A DNA stretch of 8,584 nt from Candidatus Zixiibacteriota bacterium (lineage in GTDB: Bacteria > Zixibacteria > MSB-5A5 > CAIYYT01): assembly GCA_026397575.1 (NCBI GenBank), contig JAPLUP010000202.1, positions 1-8,584 on the forward strand, written 5' to 3'. The notes under the pieces were generated by a model. The model made no database searches, was not told where the DNA came from, and saw only the letters and a list, made by a program, of their open reading frames with translations. A program made the position numbers and the translations under genes. Each line of letters opens with the position of its first letter. Positions within the stretch are counted from its first letter, which is position 1. This document shows positions 1 to 5,849 of the stretch, one piece after another.

Positions 1-282
1 TTTGGTGTTAGCCACGCTGAGATTGCGCCCAATCTCAATGAACTGCTGAAAGAAAACCGAATTCACTTTGGTGGCGCCATGCTCACGAAGTGGTGATTCG
101 AGGCGCGCTGTCAAGGGCGTTTCCTCAGCTTGGGCAAAGCGCTCGAATACCTTGAGCAGCAACCCTATTTTGTAAATCTGTATTCTATCAACATCGCATA
201 CAACGAAGCGACAAATCCGGAAGTCCTTTGCACCATTGATTTTGCCGTGTACCTGCGTGATCAGGAGGTGACACATGACTGA
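1..282 (+). pseudogene. pilO: PilO-like pilus alignment protein, C-terminal part, 5' truncated by the window and interrupted by an in-frame TGA
   Basis: The frame starting at base 1 is open to the TGA at 280-282, except for one internal TGA at 94-96. After that stop it reads GRFLSLGKALEYLEQQPYFV, which matches the conserved PilO segment of the form G-x-(F/Y)-x-x-L...P-x-x-V, followed by a beta strand (LYSINIAYN) and a second strand near the end (CTIDFAVYLRD). PilO is an inner-membrane, periplasm-facing protein that pairs with PilN and links the PilM platform to PilP and PilQ. The frame before the stop (SHAEIAPNLNELLKENRIHF) also looks coding. The break may be a point nonsense mutation or a sequence error. 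An alternative is two compensating single-base indels, because frame 3 gives HEVVIRGALS just before the GRF segment, and that would also suit the preceding strand. The end overlaps the next start (ATGACTGA), so the genes are coupled. Identity as PilO is fairly likely from the motif and the gene order. Confidence 0.6.
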
Positions 283-709
283 GAAGCGCCGCAAGCAAAT
301 CATATATTCGATTTTCGCAATCGCCGTGACCTGGGCCATCTTCAACTTCCCGCATCAGAGGAAGCCGATTGAGTCCAAGTCACCGCAGACCTCGGAAAGC
401 GCGCCTGTTGTCGCTACGGCTACACCGGAGCTATCAACAAGACCGAGACTGACACTTCCCGATCAATGGGGCAGAGATCCATTTGCCCGTGGCGGCGAGC
501 GCGCGACAAGCATGCCAAGCGAAGTGATTCCTTCGTTCCGCGTGAAGGCAGTATCAATAGGCGGAACAAAAGCGATGGCGGTGATAAACGGCAAGATGGT
601 CGGTCAGGGAGATATGATACAGGGATGGCGCGTGAAAACAATTTCAAATGCCGGTGTAGTGCTCGAATCCAATGGCCGGAAGATTACTTTGACGATTGGT
701 GGTGAATAG
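275..709 (+). CDS. pilP: PilP-like pilus assembly protein (PilP/GspC homology-region domain)
   Basis: This 144-residue protein is inferred to be the inner-membrane-anchored linker between PilN/PilO and the secretin. A positively charged N-terminus (TEKRRKQ) precedes one membrane segment at about residues 8-25, with no lipobox. A Pro/Ser/Thr-rich linker covers about 26-62. The motif WGRDPF at 65-70 is the family signature of the kind R-D-P-F. A small beta domain at about 86-143 follows the PilP/GspC HR pattern: F-x-V-x-A-(V/I), then A-x-I-N-G-x-x-V-x-x-G-D, then GW-x-V-x-x-I. PilP proteins are usually lipoproteins of about 170-180 residues; here a membrane anchor replaces the lipid, which is more GspC-like. 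The ATG at 275 has AGGAGG at 263-268, six bases upstream, and overlaps the pilO stop. The stop lies four bases before the preferred secretin ATG. The order O-P-Q favours the pilus over a type II secretion system. Confidence 0.78.
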   Translation: MTEKRRKQIIYSIFAIAVTWAIFNFPHQRKPIESKSPQTSESAPVVATATPELSTRPRLTLPDQWGRDPFARGGERATSMPSEVIPSFRVKAVSIGGTKAMAVINGKMVGQGDMIQGWRVKTISNAGVVLESNGRKITLTIGGE

Positions 710-713
710 AATC

Positions 714-2000
714 ATGGACAAGCTAACGCGTAGAACAAAGTGCACGGCCGCGCTGGTCGTTGCCGTCTCCCTCCTGACCGCGGCGTCACTTCTTGGTGGC
801 GAAAAAAGCGATCTGGGATTCCTCAACAACAAGATCTCGCTGACACTCGACAAGAGCCCCGTTGCCGACGTTGTCCGGCTGTTGGCCAAGCAGAATGGAT
901 TCAATGTGACCGTTGCCGGAGAAATTCAGGGTGAGGTGTCGATGATTCTAAATGATGTCCCTCTGGCGGAAGCACTGGATGCCATTTTGCTGCCGAACAA
1001 ATGCTCCTGGTACATCAAACAAGATGTCATGGTAGTAAAGCCGTCGGATTATCTGGCCGAAGATGAACGTATCACTGTCGTCGTCCGGCTGCGGTATGTC
1101 TCCGGACAACAGGCATCACAGGCCACTACACATCTCCTATCAACCGGCGGCAAGATCGAAGTGTTGGCTGATGCCGACACGCCGGCGGACAAGAAGAGCT
1201 CGCCGACGATGCTGGTGATTTCCGATCGCAAATCGGTGGTCGATCAGGCTATGCGAGTAATTCAGGAACTCGACAAACCGGAGCCGCAAATCAATATCGA
1301 AGTCAAATTGGTCGAGACCAATCTGACTGTCGACGACAAACTCGGCGTCAACTGGCCGGAATCGTATAGTATGCTCTTCGGCAACGTTGCGGATGGAAGC
1401 GGCAAAGGCGCCACACTTGCGACACATGCACTCGACGGCGGCAAGTGGGTTTGGGGAACCTTCTCGGCAACAACCGTTCAGACGGCGCTCGACGTCCTGT
1501 TGAAATCAGGCAATTCCAAGCTGCTTTCCGATCCCAACCTGACAACCATATCCAACAAACCTGCGGAAATTGCGATCACTACCACGATTCCGGTTCAGAC
1601 ACTTAACCGATTCTCTGAAGGCGCGGTTATTCAGGACATTGTTTCGTTCCAAGATCTAGATGTTGGCATCACGCTCAGAGTCACGGGTCGCGTTAATGAT
1701 TCCGGTTTCATCACACTCGCCGTCAACCCAACGATTGAAGAAATCACCGGGTATACCGGTCCTACTGACAACCAGCGACCGATTACGGCCAAACGATCGA
1801 TGAATACGAACGTCAGGGTCAAGGATGGGGAGACTCTGGTCATGGGCGGACTCTTGCGGGAGAGCGAAGTCAAGACAGTGAAAAGACTTCCGGGACTGGG
1901 CAGCATTCCCTATATTGGCAGAGTGTTCCAGCATCACACTACGCACAAGGAGAAGACCGACCTGACGGTGTTTATCACCCCCAAAGTCGTGTCGCCTTAG
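714..2000 (+). CDS. pilQ: PilQ-like secretin, compact form (type II/III secretion and pilus secretin family)
   Basis: From the ATG at 714 this is a 428-residue outer-membrane secretin that forms the gated channel for the pilus fibre. Residues 1-30 form a signal peptide with a basic start and a hydrophobic core (AALVVAVSLLTAASLL). Residues about 40-110 resemble the STN/N0 domain, about 118-205 an N1-type (NolW-like) ring-building domain, and about 255-428 the secretin beta-barrel domain. The C-terminus carries the family signature: VKDGETLVMGGL at 369-380, then LPGLGSIPYIGRVF at 392-405, then LTVFITPKVV at 417-426. PilQ proteins commonly exceed 600 residues and carry AMIN repeats. None is seen here, so this is a minimal architecture closer to short GspD-like secretins. 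Starts at TTG 696 or GTG 699/702 are possible. ATG 714 is preferred because it directly precedes the signal peptide and has GGTGG at 698-702 upstream. Translation is probably coupled to pilP. Confidence 0.85.
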   Translation: MDKLTRRTKCTAALVVAVSLLTAASLLGGEKSDLGFLNNKISLTLDKSPVADVVRLLAKQNGFNVTVAGEIQGEVSMILNDVPLAEALDAILLPNKCSWYIKQDVMVVKPSDYLAEDERITVVVRLRYVSGQQASQATTHLLSTGGKIEVLADADTPADKKSSPTMLVISDRKSVVDQAMRVIQELDKPEPQINIEVKLVETNLTVDDKLGVNWPESYSMLFGNVADGSGKGATLATHALDGGKWVWGTFSATTVQTALDVLLKSGNSKLLSDPNLTTISNKPAEIAITTTIPVQTLNRFSEGAVIQDIVSFQDLDVGITLRVTGRVNDSGFITLAVNPTIEEITGYTGPTDNQRPITAKRSMNTNVRVKDGETLVMGGLLRESEVKTVKRLPGLGSIPYIGRVFQHHTTHKEKTDLTVFITPKVVSP

Positions 2001-2021
2001 CCATCACACCTCAGGCGGTTT

Positions 2022-2070
2022 CTGATCGGGCATCTTTTTGTTGACATAATTGCGTGAGAGACCCTTTTTT
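2022..2070 (+). promoter_or_regulatory. Weak candidate promoter for the small Cys/His gene
   Basis: A perfect TTGACA lies at 2041-2046, but the best -10 at normal spacing is only a T run (2065-2070). A CATAAT at 2045-2050 is a good -10 but has a poor -35 (CTGATC at 2022-2027). Either arrangement could start transcription in the gap between the secretin and the 40-residue gene. Neither is convincing by itself. Confidence 0.25.
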
Positions 2071-2106
2071 GATCTGTCTTGGAAAATCAAAACAAGGAGT
2101 CACAGC

Positions 2107-2229
2107 ATGGCAAAAGCTCAAGCAAAAGCAATCAAGAAGGTTCCGTGCGCCGGCAAGAGCGCCGACGGCAAGGTCTGCAAATGTTTGGTAGTACCTCCGG
2201 CGAAATACTGTAAGCGCCATTCAAAGTAG
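2107..2229 (+). CDS. Small Cys/His (CCCH-type) putative zinc-binding protein, 40 residues
   Basis: ATG at 2107 to TAG at 2227-2229 encodes 40 residues. The ribosome binding site is excellent: AAGGAG at 2094-2099, seven bases before the ATG. A Lys/Ala-rich N-terminus (residues 1-12) precedes a cluster of C14, C24, C26, C35 and H38 in the arrangement PCAGKSADGKVCKC, then YCKRH. This spacing (Cys, about nine residues, Cys, then Tyr-Cys-x2-His at the end) resembles short bacterial and viral zinc-knuckle modules of the DUF5763 type, whose pattern is roughly C-x-(7-9)-G-x-x-C...YC-x2-H. The protein is strongly basic, so nucleic-acid or protein contacts are possible. Function is unknown. It lies between the pilus cluster and the dehydrogenase and could be transcribed alone. 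The strong Shine-Dalgarno, the clean start and stop, and the ordered Cys/His residues argue that it is real. Homology to a named family is inferred from motif spacing only. Confidence 0.7.
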   Translation: MAKAQAKAIKKVPCAGKSADGKVCKCLVVPPAKYCKRHSK

Positions 2230-2328
2230 CACATCTCGTTCGTCTGTCGGCGGCCGGAGCATAGGGAGGAAGTTCCGGCGCGAGGCCTGCAATGACCGCG
2301 CGCCACTTTTTCAACACTCCCATCAAAC

Positions 2329-2334
2329 AGAGGA
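2329..2334 (+). promoter_or_regulatory. Ribosome binding site that sets the dehydrogenase start
   Basis: AGAGGA lies eight bases before the ATG at 2343. It supports this start over the longer in-frame ATG at 2292, whose 17 extra residues do not resemble the family N-terminus. Confidence 0.6.
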
Positions 2335-2342
2335 TTGGATCA

Positions 2343-3329
2343 ATGCGCGCCATGATTCTCAGACGGCAGCGTCACCCGCTGGAATTGGTCGAACTGCCCA
2401 CGCCGACGCCCGCTGTAGGACAATTGTTGATTCGCGTCCATGCCTGCGGCGTCTGCCGCACCGATCTGCATGTCATCGACGGTGATCTCAAAGAGCCAAA
2501 CCTGCCGATCGTCCTGGGACATCAGATTGTCGGCTCGGTCGCGGATGCTTCACAAAGTACCGGGCGGTTTAAGGTTGGTGACAAAATCGGCGTACCGTGG
2601 CTCGGCTGGAGTTGCGGCAAGTGCGAATATTGTAACACGGGCAGGGAAAACCTCTGCGATGATGCTCGCTATACCGGCTATCAGATCAACGGTGGCTTTG
2701 CCGACTATACTGTTGCCGACGAGCGCTTTTGTTTTCCGATCCCGCTCGGCTATCCGGACCTTCAGGCTGCTCCGCTGCTCTGCGCCGGACTGATTGGCTA
2801 TCGCGCCCTCGGTATGACCGGTGATGCCCGTCGGATCGGTTTCTACGGCTTTGGCGCGTCAGCGCATATTCTTCTTCAGGTAGCACGTTATCAGAAGCGG
2901 GAAATCTACGCTTTTAGCAGACCGGGCTTCACAGCCAGTCAGGCATTTGCCAAGGAACTCGGCGCGGTTTGGGCCGGCGATTCTCTTCAATCTCCGCCTG
3001 TCCCGTTAGATGCCGCTATTATTTTCGCGCCAGCAGGCCATTTGGTAACCACGGCGTTGAGCGCAGTTGGCAAAGGTGGAGTTGTGGTGTGCGCTGGAAT
3101 TCACATGAGCGATATTCCGTCGTTTCCCTATTCGATGCTCTGGGGGGAGCGCGCTATCAGATCAGTAGCCAATCTGACTCGCCGCGATGGTGAAGAATTT
3201 CTGGCACTGGCGCCGCAGATACCGGTCAAGACGCAAGTGCACGCCTACGTTTTGGAGCGCGCCAACGAAGCTCTCGATGACTTGCGCGCCGGACGTTTCA
3301 CCGGCGCGGCCGTCATCACGATTTCTTAA
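2343..3329 (+). CDS. Zinc-dependent alcohol dehydrogenase, AdhA-like MDR subfamily
   Basis: This 328-residue cytoplasmic oxidoreductase of the medium-chain dehydrogenase/reductase superfamily is expected to interconvert alcohols and aldehydes with NAD(P). Its substrate cannot be told from sequence. The N-terminal GroES-like catalytic domain (about 1-150) carries the catalytic-zinc residues C38 (in CGVCRTDLH), H60 (in GHQIVG) and C147 (in LLCAGL). The structural-zinc lobe has C91, C94, C97 and C105. The Rossmann domain follows, with YGFGASAH at 168-175. Segments such as VPWLGWSCGKC, RENLCDDARYTGY, LCAGLIGYRAL, AGIHMSDIP and SVANLTRRDGEEFL are typical of the subfamily often labelled AdhA or zinc-binding alcohol dehydrogenase family protein. 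The usual GHE motif reads GHQ here (Q61), which may be a subfamily trait. The start at ATG 2343 rests on the Shine-Dalgarno and family alignment. Its TAA overlaps the stop of the opposing gene by four bases. No functional link to the pilus or flagellar neighbours is apparent. Confidence 0.9.
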   Translation: MRAMILRRQRHPLELVELPTPTPAVGQLLIRVHACGVCRTDLHVIDGDLKEPNLPIVLGHQIVGSVADASQSTGRFKVGDKIGVPWLGWSCGKCEYCNTGRENLCDDARYTGYQINGGFADYTVADERFCFPIPLGYPDLQAAPLLCAGLIGYRALGMTGDARRIGFYGFGASAHILLQVARYQKREIYAFSRPGFTASQAFAKELGAVWAGDSLQSPPVPLDAAIIFAPAGHLVTTALSAVGKGGVVVCAGIHMSDIPSFPYSMLWGERAIRSVANLTRRDGEEFLALAPQIPVKTQVHAYVLERANEALDDLRAGRFTGAAVITIS

Positions 3330-4504
3330 GCCTCTTCTTTGCTGGTTGATGCCGCCACCCGTACCGACTTTGCAGCCATTTCGGCATGCTCGGAAGATCT
3401 TACGGACTGGTTGCGATAAGCATTGATTGATTCCGCCGCCTGTAACAATGACTTGCTGACGGCCGAACTCTGATCCGAGTCGAGCGTTCCGTGAATTGCT
3501 TTTTCGGCTTCGAGCAGAAGGTCATCGGTCGTGAACGGCTTCTGATCCATCGTGTATTCGAACTGCTTCTGCCGGATGAAGTCAACTGTGCCGAGATTGC
3601 GACCGCTTGCGGAGATTCCGAAAACTCCTTCTGACTGCAGGTGCTTGGCGACGTCACTGCCGGTAGCTGAGTCAGTCTGCGAATTGTCTTCTTGAGATTG
3701 CCCGAATTGAAACGCCGCCGTCAGTTCGCGCTGCATGGCGTCTTCATCTGTAGAGTTGGAAACCAATCCAGACACCACACCACTCGGTGACTGATCCGAT
3801 TTCTCCGTCGAAACGGTCGCGGGTGCGCTATCAACGTTGGAAAAACTTGCCACGGCGTTGTCGGATGCCACTTTGGCGGACGGCCCTGCCAGACGAATCT
3901 TCGGTGGCGTTGCTATAGGCAATGATTGACTCAGCGACTCCGGTGCTTTGGGCTTGTCGTCGCTCGAAACCATTTGGCTTTCGTCGGTTTTCGTTAGCTC
4001 AAAAGGCGCTACCTTTTTGACCATATTTCCGGACTGCATATCCTGGCTGCGGTCTGCAACCGTTGCAGAACGCTTCTGGCTGGTTGGCAATTCCTCAACG
4101 GTTCTCTTAGTGATGGGCTTCCCCGGATCAGGCCCATATCCTGCCAAAGCCGGCTTGAGCGCTACTTCACCTTCGTTGGTATCAGGGGACGAGTCCGAAG
4201 CTGGTTTGTCGGATCCAGCGCCTTGAGCCACTATTAACTTGTCCTTTGGTGAACTGCGCTTGAATACATCCAGGGTTGCGGAATTCTGACCACTATTGCG
4301 TACCGCCGGTTGATTTCTCCTCTGTTCCGTTAGCGAAACAACCCCCCGGTTCGTCGTCTTCAATGCCGGTTTCATGGGGTCGCGGTTACCTTCGGATTCG
4401 TGAACCCCCTGATCCGCCGCTTTCTTCTGCACGTTCTTGATTGCACGTGGCGGGTTAGCGTTCGCCTCCTGATAGGTCGTCGTGATATTCGCTCTTAACG
4501 TCAT
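3326..4504 (-). CDS. Uncharacterised low-complexity protein, 392 residues, divergent from flagellin
   Basis: I do not recognise this gene. It reads leftward from ATG 4502-4504 to TAA at 3326-3328. An AGGGAG lies about seven bases upstream of the start, which supports a real gene. The protein has no Cys, no Trp, no signal peptide and no membrane segment. Residues 1 to about 290 are rich in Ser, Lys, Asp, Thr, Pro and Ala and look disordered. Residues about 293-392 look more ordered: GRNLGTVDFIRQKQFEYTMD, then TTDDLLLEAEKAIHGTL, then Ser/Ala-rich amphipathic helices containing SLLQAAESINAYRN. The absence of Cys, the disorder and the position back-to-back with a flagellin would fit a flagellar-exported or secretion-linked protein such as a hook-length regulator, anti-sigma-like factor or secreted modifier. 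None of these is shown by a motif. The 3' end overlaps the dehydrogenase stop, so no terminator lies between them. Confidence 0.75.
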   Translation of the reverse strand: MTLRANITTTYQEANANPPRAIKNVQKKAADQGVHESEGNRDPMKPALKTTNRGVVSLTEQRRNQPAVRNSGQNSATLDVFKRSSPKDKLIVAQGAGSDKPASDSSPDTNEGEVALKPALAGYGPDPGKPITKRTVEELPTSQKRSATVADRSQDMQSGNMVKKVAPFELTKTDESQMVSSDDKPKAPESLSQSLPIATPPKIRLAGPSAKVASDNAVASFSNVDSAPATVSTEKSDQSPSGVVSGLVSNSTDEDAMQRELTAAFQFGQSQEDNSQTDSATGSDVAKHLQSEGVFGISASGRNLGTVDFIRQKQFEYTMDQKPFTTDDLLLEAEKAIHGTLDSDQSSAVSKSLLQAAESINAYRNQSVRSSEHAEMAAKSVRVAASTSKEEA

Positions 4505-4701
4505 GGCCGAACTCCCTTAGTTGCTACTTGGGCCGGAACCTGCGCTCCTCTGCCCCAGAAGAGTCTCTCAATTTTCATGCCGAAACAATGGCGCAAAGTC
4601 CATGCTGTCTGCCAACGACTTAGACGGGGGTGGCCTGATCCAGCTTTCCCGAAAGATTGTTTCATTCCCGCAAGTGTGGGGACAGTCCCACTGCCTGGTC
4701 C

Positions 4702-4729
4702 TGTCGGTCTGTCGTGAATCCTGCCGACA
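4702..4729. repeat. Inverted repeat TGTCGG/CCGACA, candidate activator site
   Basis: A perfect 6-bp inverted repeat (4702-4707 and 4724-4729) with a 16-base spacer lies about 118-145 bases upstream of the flagellin -24 element. That is the usual range for enhancer sites of sigma-54 activators. A second TGTCG at 4710-4714 and a CGACA at 4741-4745 lie around it. The function is inferred. Confidence 0.4.
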
Positions 4730-4782
4730 AACGGTATGGGCGACAAGCATCTCTGTGGACTCTCGCCAATGCTCGCATTGTG

Positions 4783-4814
4783 TCCGACTGCCAATAGCCT
4801 GATTGATAGTCGGA
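4783..4814. repeat. Inverted repeat TCCGACT/AGTCGGA, candidate activator site
   Basis: A perfect 7-bp inverted repeat (4783-4789 and 4808-4814) with an 18-base spacer shares its CCGAC core with the upstream repeat. It ends about 32 bases before the flagellin -24 GG. It could be an operator for the same regulator. Confidence 0.4.
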
Positions 4815-4844
4815 TATGCGCGCAAACGGCGATTGTCTCATTCG

Positions 4845-4860
4845 TGGCAAGGTTGTTGCG
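4845..4860 (+). promoter_or_regulatory. Sigma-54 (RpoN) -24/-12 promoter for the flagellin
   Basis: TGGCAAGGTTGTTGCG matches the consensus TGGCAC-N5-TTGCA closely. The invariant GG (4846-4847) and GC (4858-4859) are separated by exactly ten bases. The expected start of transcription is near 4871, giving a leader of about 27 bases before the GTG start with AAGGAG inside it. Control of flagellin by RpoN and an enhancer-binding protein is known in many polarly flagellated bacteria. Confidence 0.8.
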
Positions 4861-4886
4861 GAAAGAATCAGTCGGCAGCGCGAGTG

Positions 4887-4892
4887 AAGGAG
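4887..4892 (+). promoter_or_regulatory. Ribosome binding site that sets the flagellin start at GTG
   Basis: AAGGAG lies five bases before GTG 4898 and 14 bases before ATG 4907, so the GTG is the better placed start. The in-frame frame open farther upstream to 4736 is excluded, because it would begin before the promoter. Confidence 0.6.
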
Positions 4893-4897
4893 AAAGT

Positions 4898-5665
4898 GTG
4901 AGCATTATGATAAGCAGCAACTATGCGGGGATGAACACAGTGCGCAACATCTCTCTCATTCAGAGAAGCATCTCACGCACAGCCCAACACCTCGCCTCAG
5001 GACTGGAGATAGACCAAGCTTCCGATGAACCGGCTGCGTTGGAAATCTCCGAACAGATGCGCTCGCAAATTGGTTCGCTAACTCAGCACATTAAGAACCT
5101 AGAGTGCAATCTCAACAAGGCCAACGCCGTCAGTTCAGCAATCTCGGAACTACGGGACAAATTGACGGGAATCAGAGAGGTTGCCTTAGCTGCCGCCGAC
5201 GCGGATGTGGCAACACCCGAGACGGGAAAAGCATGTCAGACGCAGATCAATGATCTGGTCGCGACCTACAATCAGCAACTTTCAAGTGCCGAATACGCTG
5301 GTCAAAATCTGTTCGGTAGCTCATCCGGGCCGACCTCCCGGCTAGCGCCGTTGCCCGAATTCACCGTGGCCTATCCTGAGGAAGCCGAGGCAACGGTCGG
5401 AAAAATCAATAGCGAGATAGCGTCTTTGAACCTCGCTGCGGAAGCCGTCGGGGCGCAATCTAAAAGGGACTATCGGTCGACTGTTAGCTCGCTGGAAGTG
5501 GCCTCGCAGAACATGGCGGCTGCCGAGAGCCAAATTCGTGACACCGATTATGCGGAGAACCAGGCCGTTTATCTCAAGCTCCAGATGCAGCTCCAGGCCA
5601 ACATGGCTGCGACGTCATTAGGGAGTCTTTCTAGTGAGTCGGTTTTCAAGCTGTTGCATGCATGA
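4898..5665 (+). CDS. fliC: Flagellin, short form (D0/D1 only)
   Basis: From GTG 4898 this is a 255-residue flagellin, the filament subunit exported by the flagellar type III apparatus. The N-terminal D0/D1 helix region (1 to about 140) carries SSNYAGMNTVRN and then HLASGLEIDQASDEPAALEI at 31-50, the counterpart of the canonical LSSGLRINSAxDDAAGLAIS. EYAGQNLFG at 132-140 matches the family's end-of-D1 turn. The C-terminal D1/D0 helices (about 165-255) contain NMAAAESQIRDTDYAEN and MQLQANMAATSLG and end VFKLLHA. There is no D2/D3 insert. It is divergent: the usual Arg in GLRI is Glu37, and it has two cysteines (C70, C113), uncommon in flagellins. A flagellin-like minor or hook-associated protein is a less likely alternative. 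ATG 4907 is an alternative start. Transcription is inferred from the RpoN-type promoter, and the gene ends before a strong terminator, so it is probably monocistronic. Confidence 0.88.
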   Translation: MSIMISSNYAGMNTVRNISLIQRSISRTAQHLASGLEIDQASDEPAALEISEQMRSQIGSLTQHIKNLECNLNKANAVSSAISELRDKLTGIREVALAAADADVATPETGKACQTQINDLVATYNQQLSSAEYAGQNLFGSSSGPTSRLAPLPEFTVAYPEEAEATVGKINSEIASLNLAAEAVGAQSKRDYRSTVSSLEVASQNMAAAESQIRDTDYAENQAVYLKLQMQLQANMAATSLGSLSSESVFKLLHA

Positions 5666-5691
5666 TCGAAACAAGATTTTTACCTCCCCCC

Positions 5692-5711
5692 TAGGTGTCT
5701 TTACACACCTA
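5692..5711 (+). other. Hairpin downstream of flagellin
   Basis: TAGGTGT and ACACCTA form a perfect 7-bp stem with a 6-base loop, 27 bases after the flagellin stop. No T run follows, so it is probably an mRNA 3'-end or processing structure rather than a terminator. Confidence 0.45.
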
Positions 5712-5728
5712 ATGCGCTTTCTGCCTGA

Positions 5729-5764
5729 GAGACCCGGAACCCCCTTCCGGGTCTCGATTTGTTT
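5729..5764 (+). terminator. Intrinsic terminator of the flagellin transcript
   Basis: GAGACCCGGAA and TTCCGGGTCTC make a perfect 11-bp stem (5729-5739 with 5745-5755) around a five-C loop. GATTTGTTT follows. This is a classical rho-independent terminator and isolates the flagellin from the downstream operon. Confidence 0.85.
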
Positions 5765-5849
5765 GGTCACCAGCAACTTCAACGTCCCGATCACGTTCAG
5801 TTCGTCGGCAATCCGGCGATCTTCTTTTAAGCTTAAGGCAACTAACGAA

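Larger units (their letters stand above)
4505..4897. promoter_or_regulatory. Divergent intergenic regulatory region, 393 bases, no convincing gene
   Basis: This gap separates the starts of the unknown minus-strand gene and the flagellin. It holds a sigma-54-type promoter toward the flagellin and five GTCGG/CCGAC half-sites in about 170 bases. These include two inverted pairs, TGTCGG/CCGACA at 4702-4729 and TCCGACT/AGTCGGA at 4783-4814. It also holds a short dyad, GTGGG/CCCAC, near 4675-4690. Reading frames in it are Arg/His/Cys-rich and have no good ribosome binding site. No clear promoter was found for the minus-strand gene. Confidence 0.6.

Noticed and set aside
94..96. UGA read as selenocysteine or by an alternative code
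   Set aside because: PilO is not a selenoprotein family, no SECIS-like structure was recognised after the codon, and TGA ends other genes in this window.
2012..2040. TCAG/CTGA stem followed by TTTTT after the secretin, considered as a terminator
   Set aside because: A four-base stem separated from the T run is too weak to call.
2253..2279. Inverted repeat GCCGGA/TCCGGC after the small gene, considered as a terminator
   Set aside because: The stem is only six base pairs with a 15-base loop, and no T run follows.
4610..4650. TTGGCA on the minus strand as a -35 for the unknown gene
   Set aside because: No acceptable -10 lies at 16-19 bases, and no -24/-12 or sigma-28 pattern fits in that direction.
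4521..4802. Plus-strand frame in the divergent gap
   Set aside because: Composition (Cys, Ser, Arg, His-rich), no ribosome binding site, and overlap with the repeat cluster indicate chance.
4736..4897. Upstream in-frame extension of the flagellin
   Set aside because: It begins before the predicted transcription start near 4871, and the added residues do not resemble a flagellin N-terminus.
4501..4920. Minus-strand frame of 139 codons starting with TTG and ending in an ATGA overlap with the unknown gene, with a signal-peptide-like start
   Set aside because: It runs antisense through the flagellin promoter, leader and start, lacks a Shine-Dalgarno, and has an Arg/His/Cys/Trp-rich, non-protein-like body.
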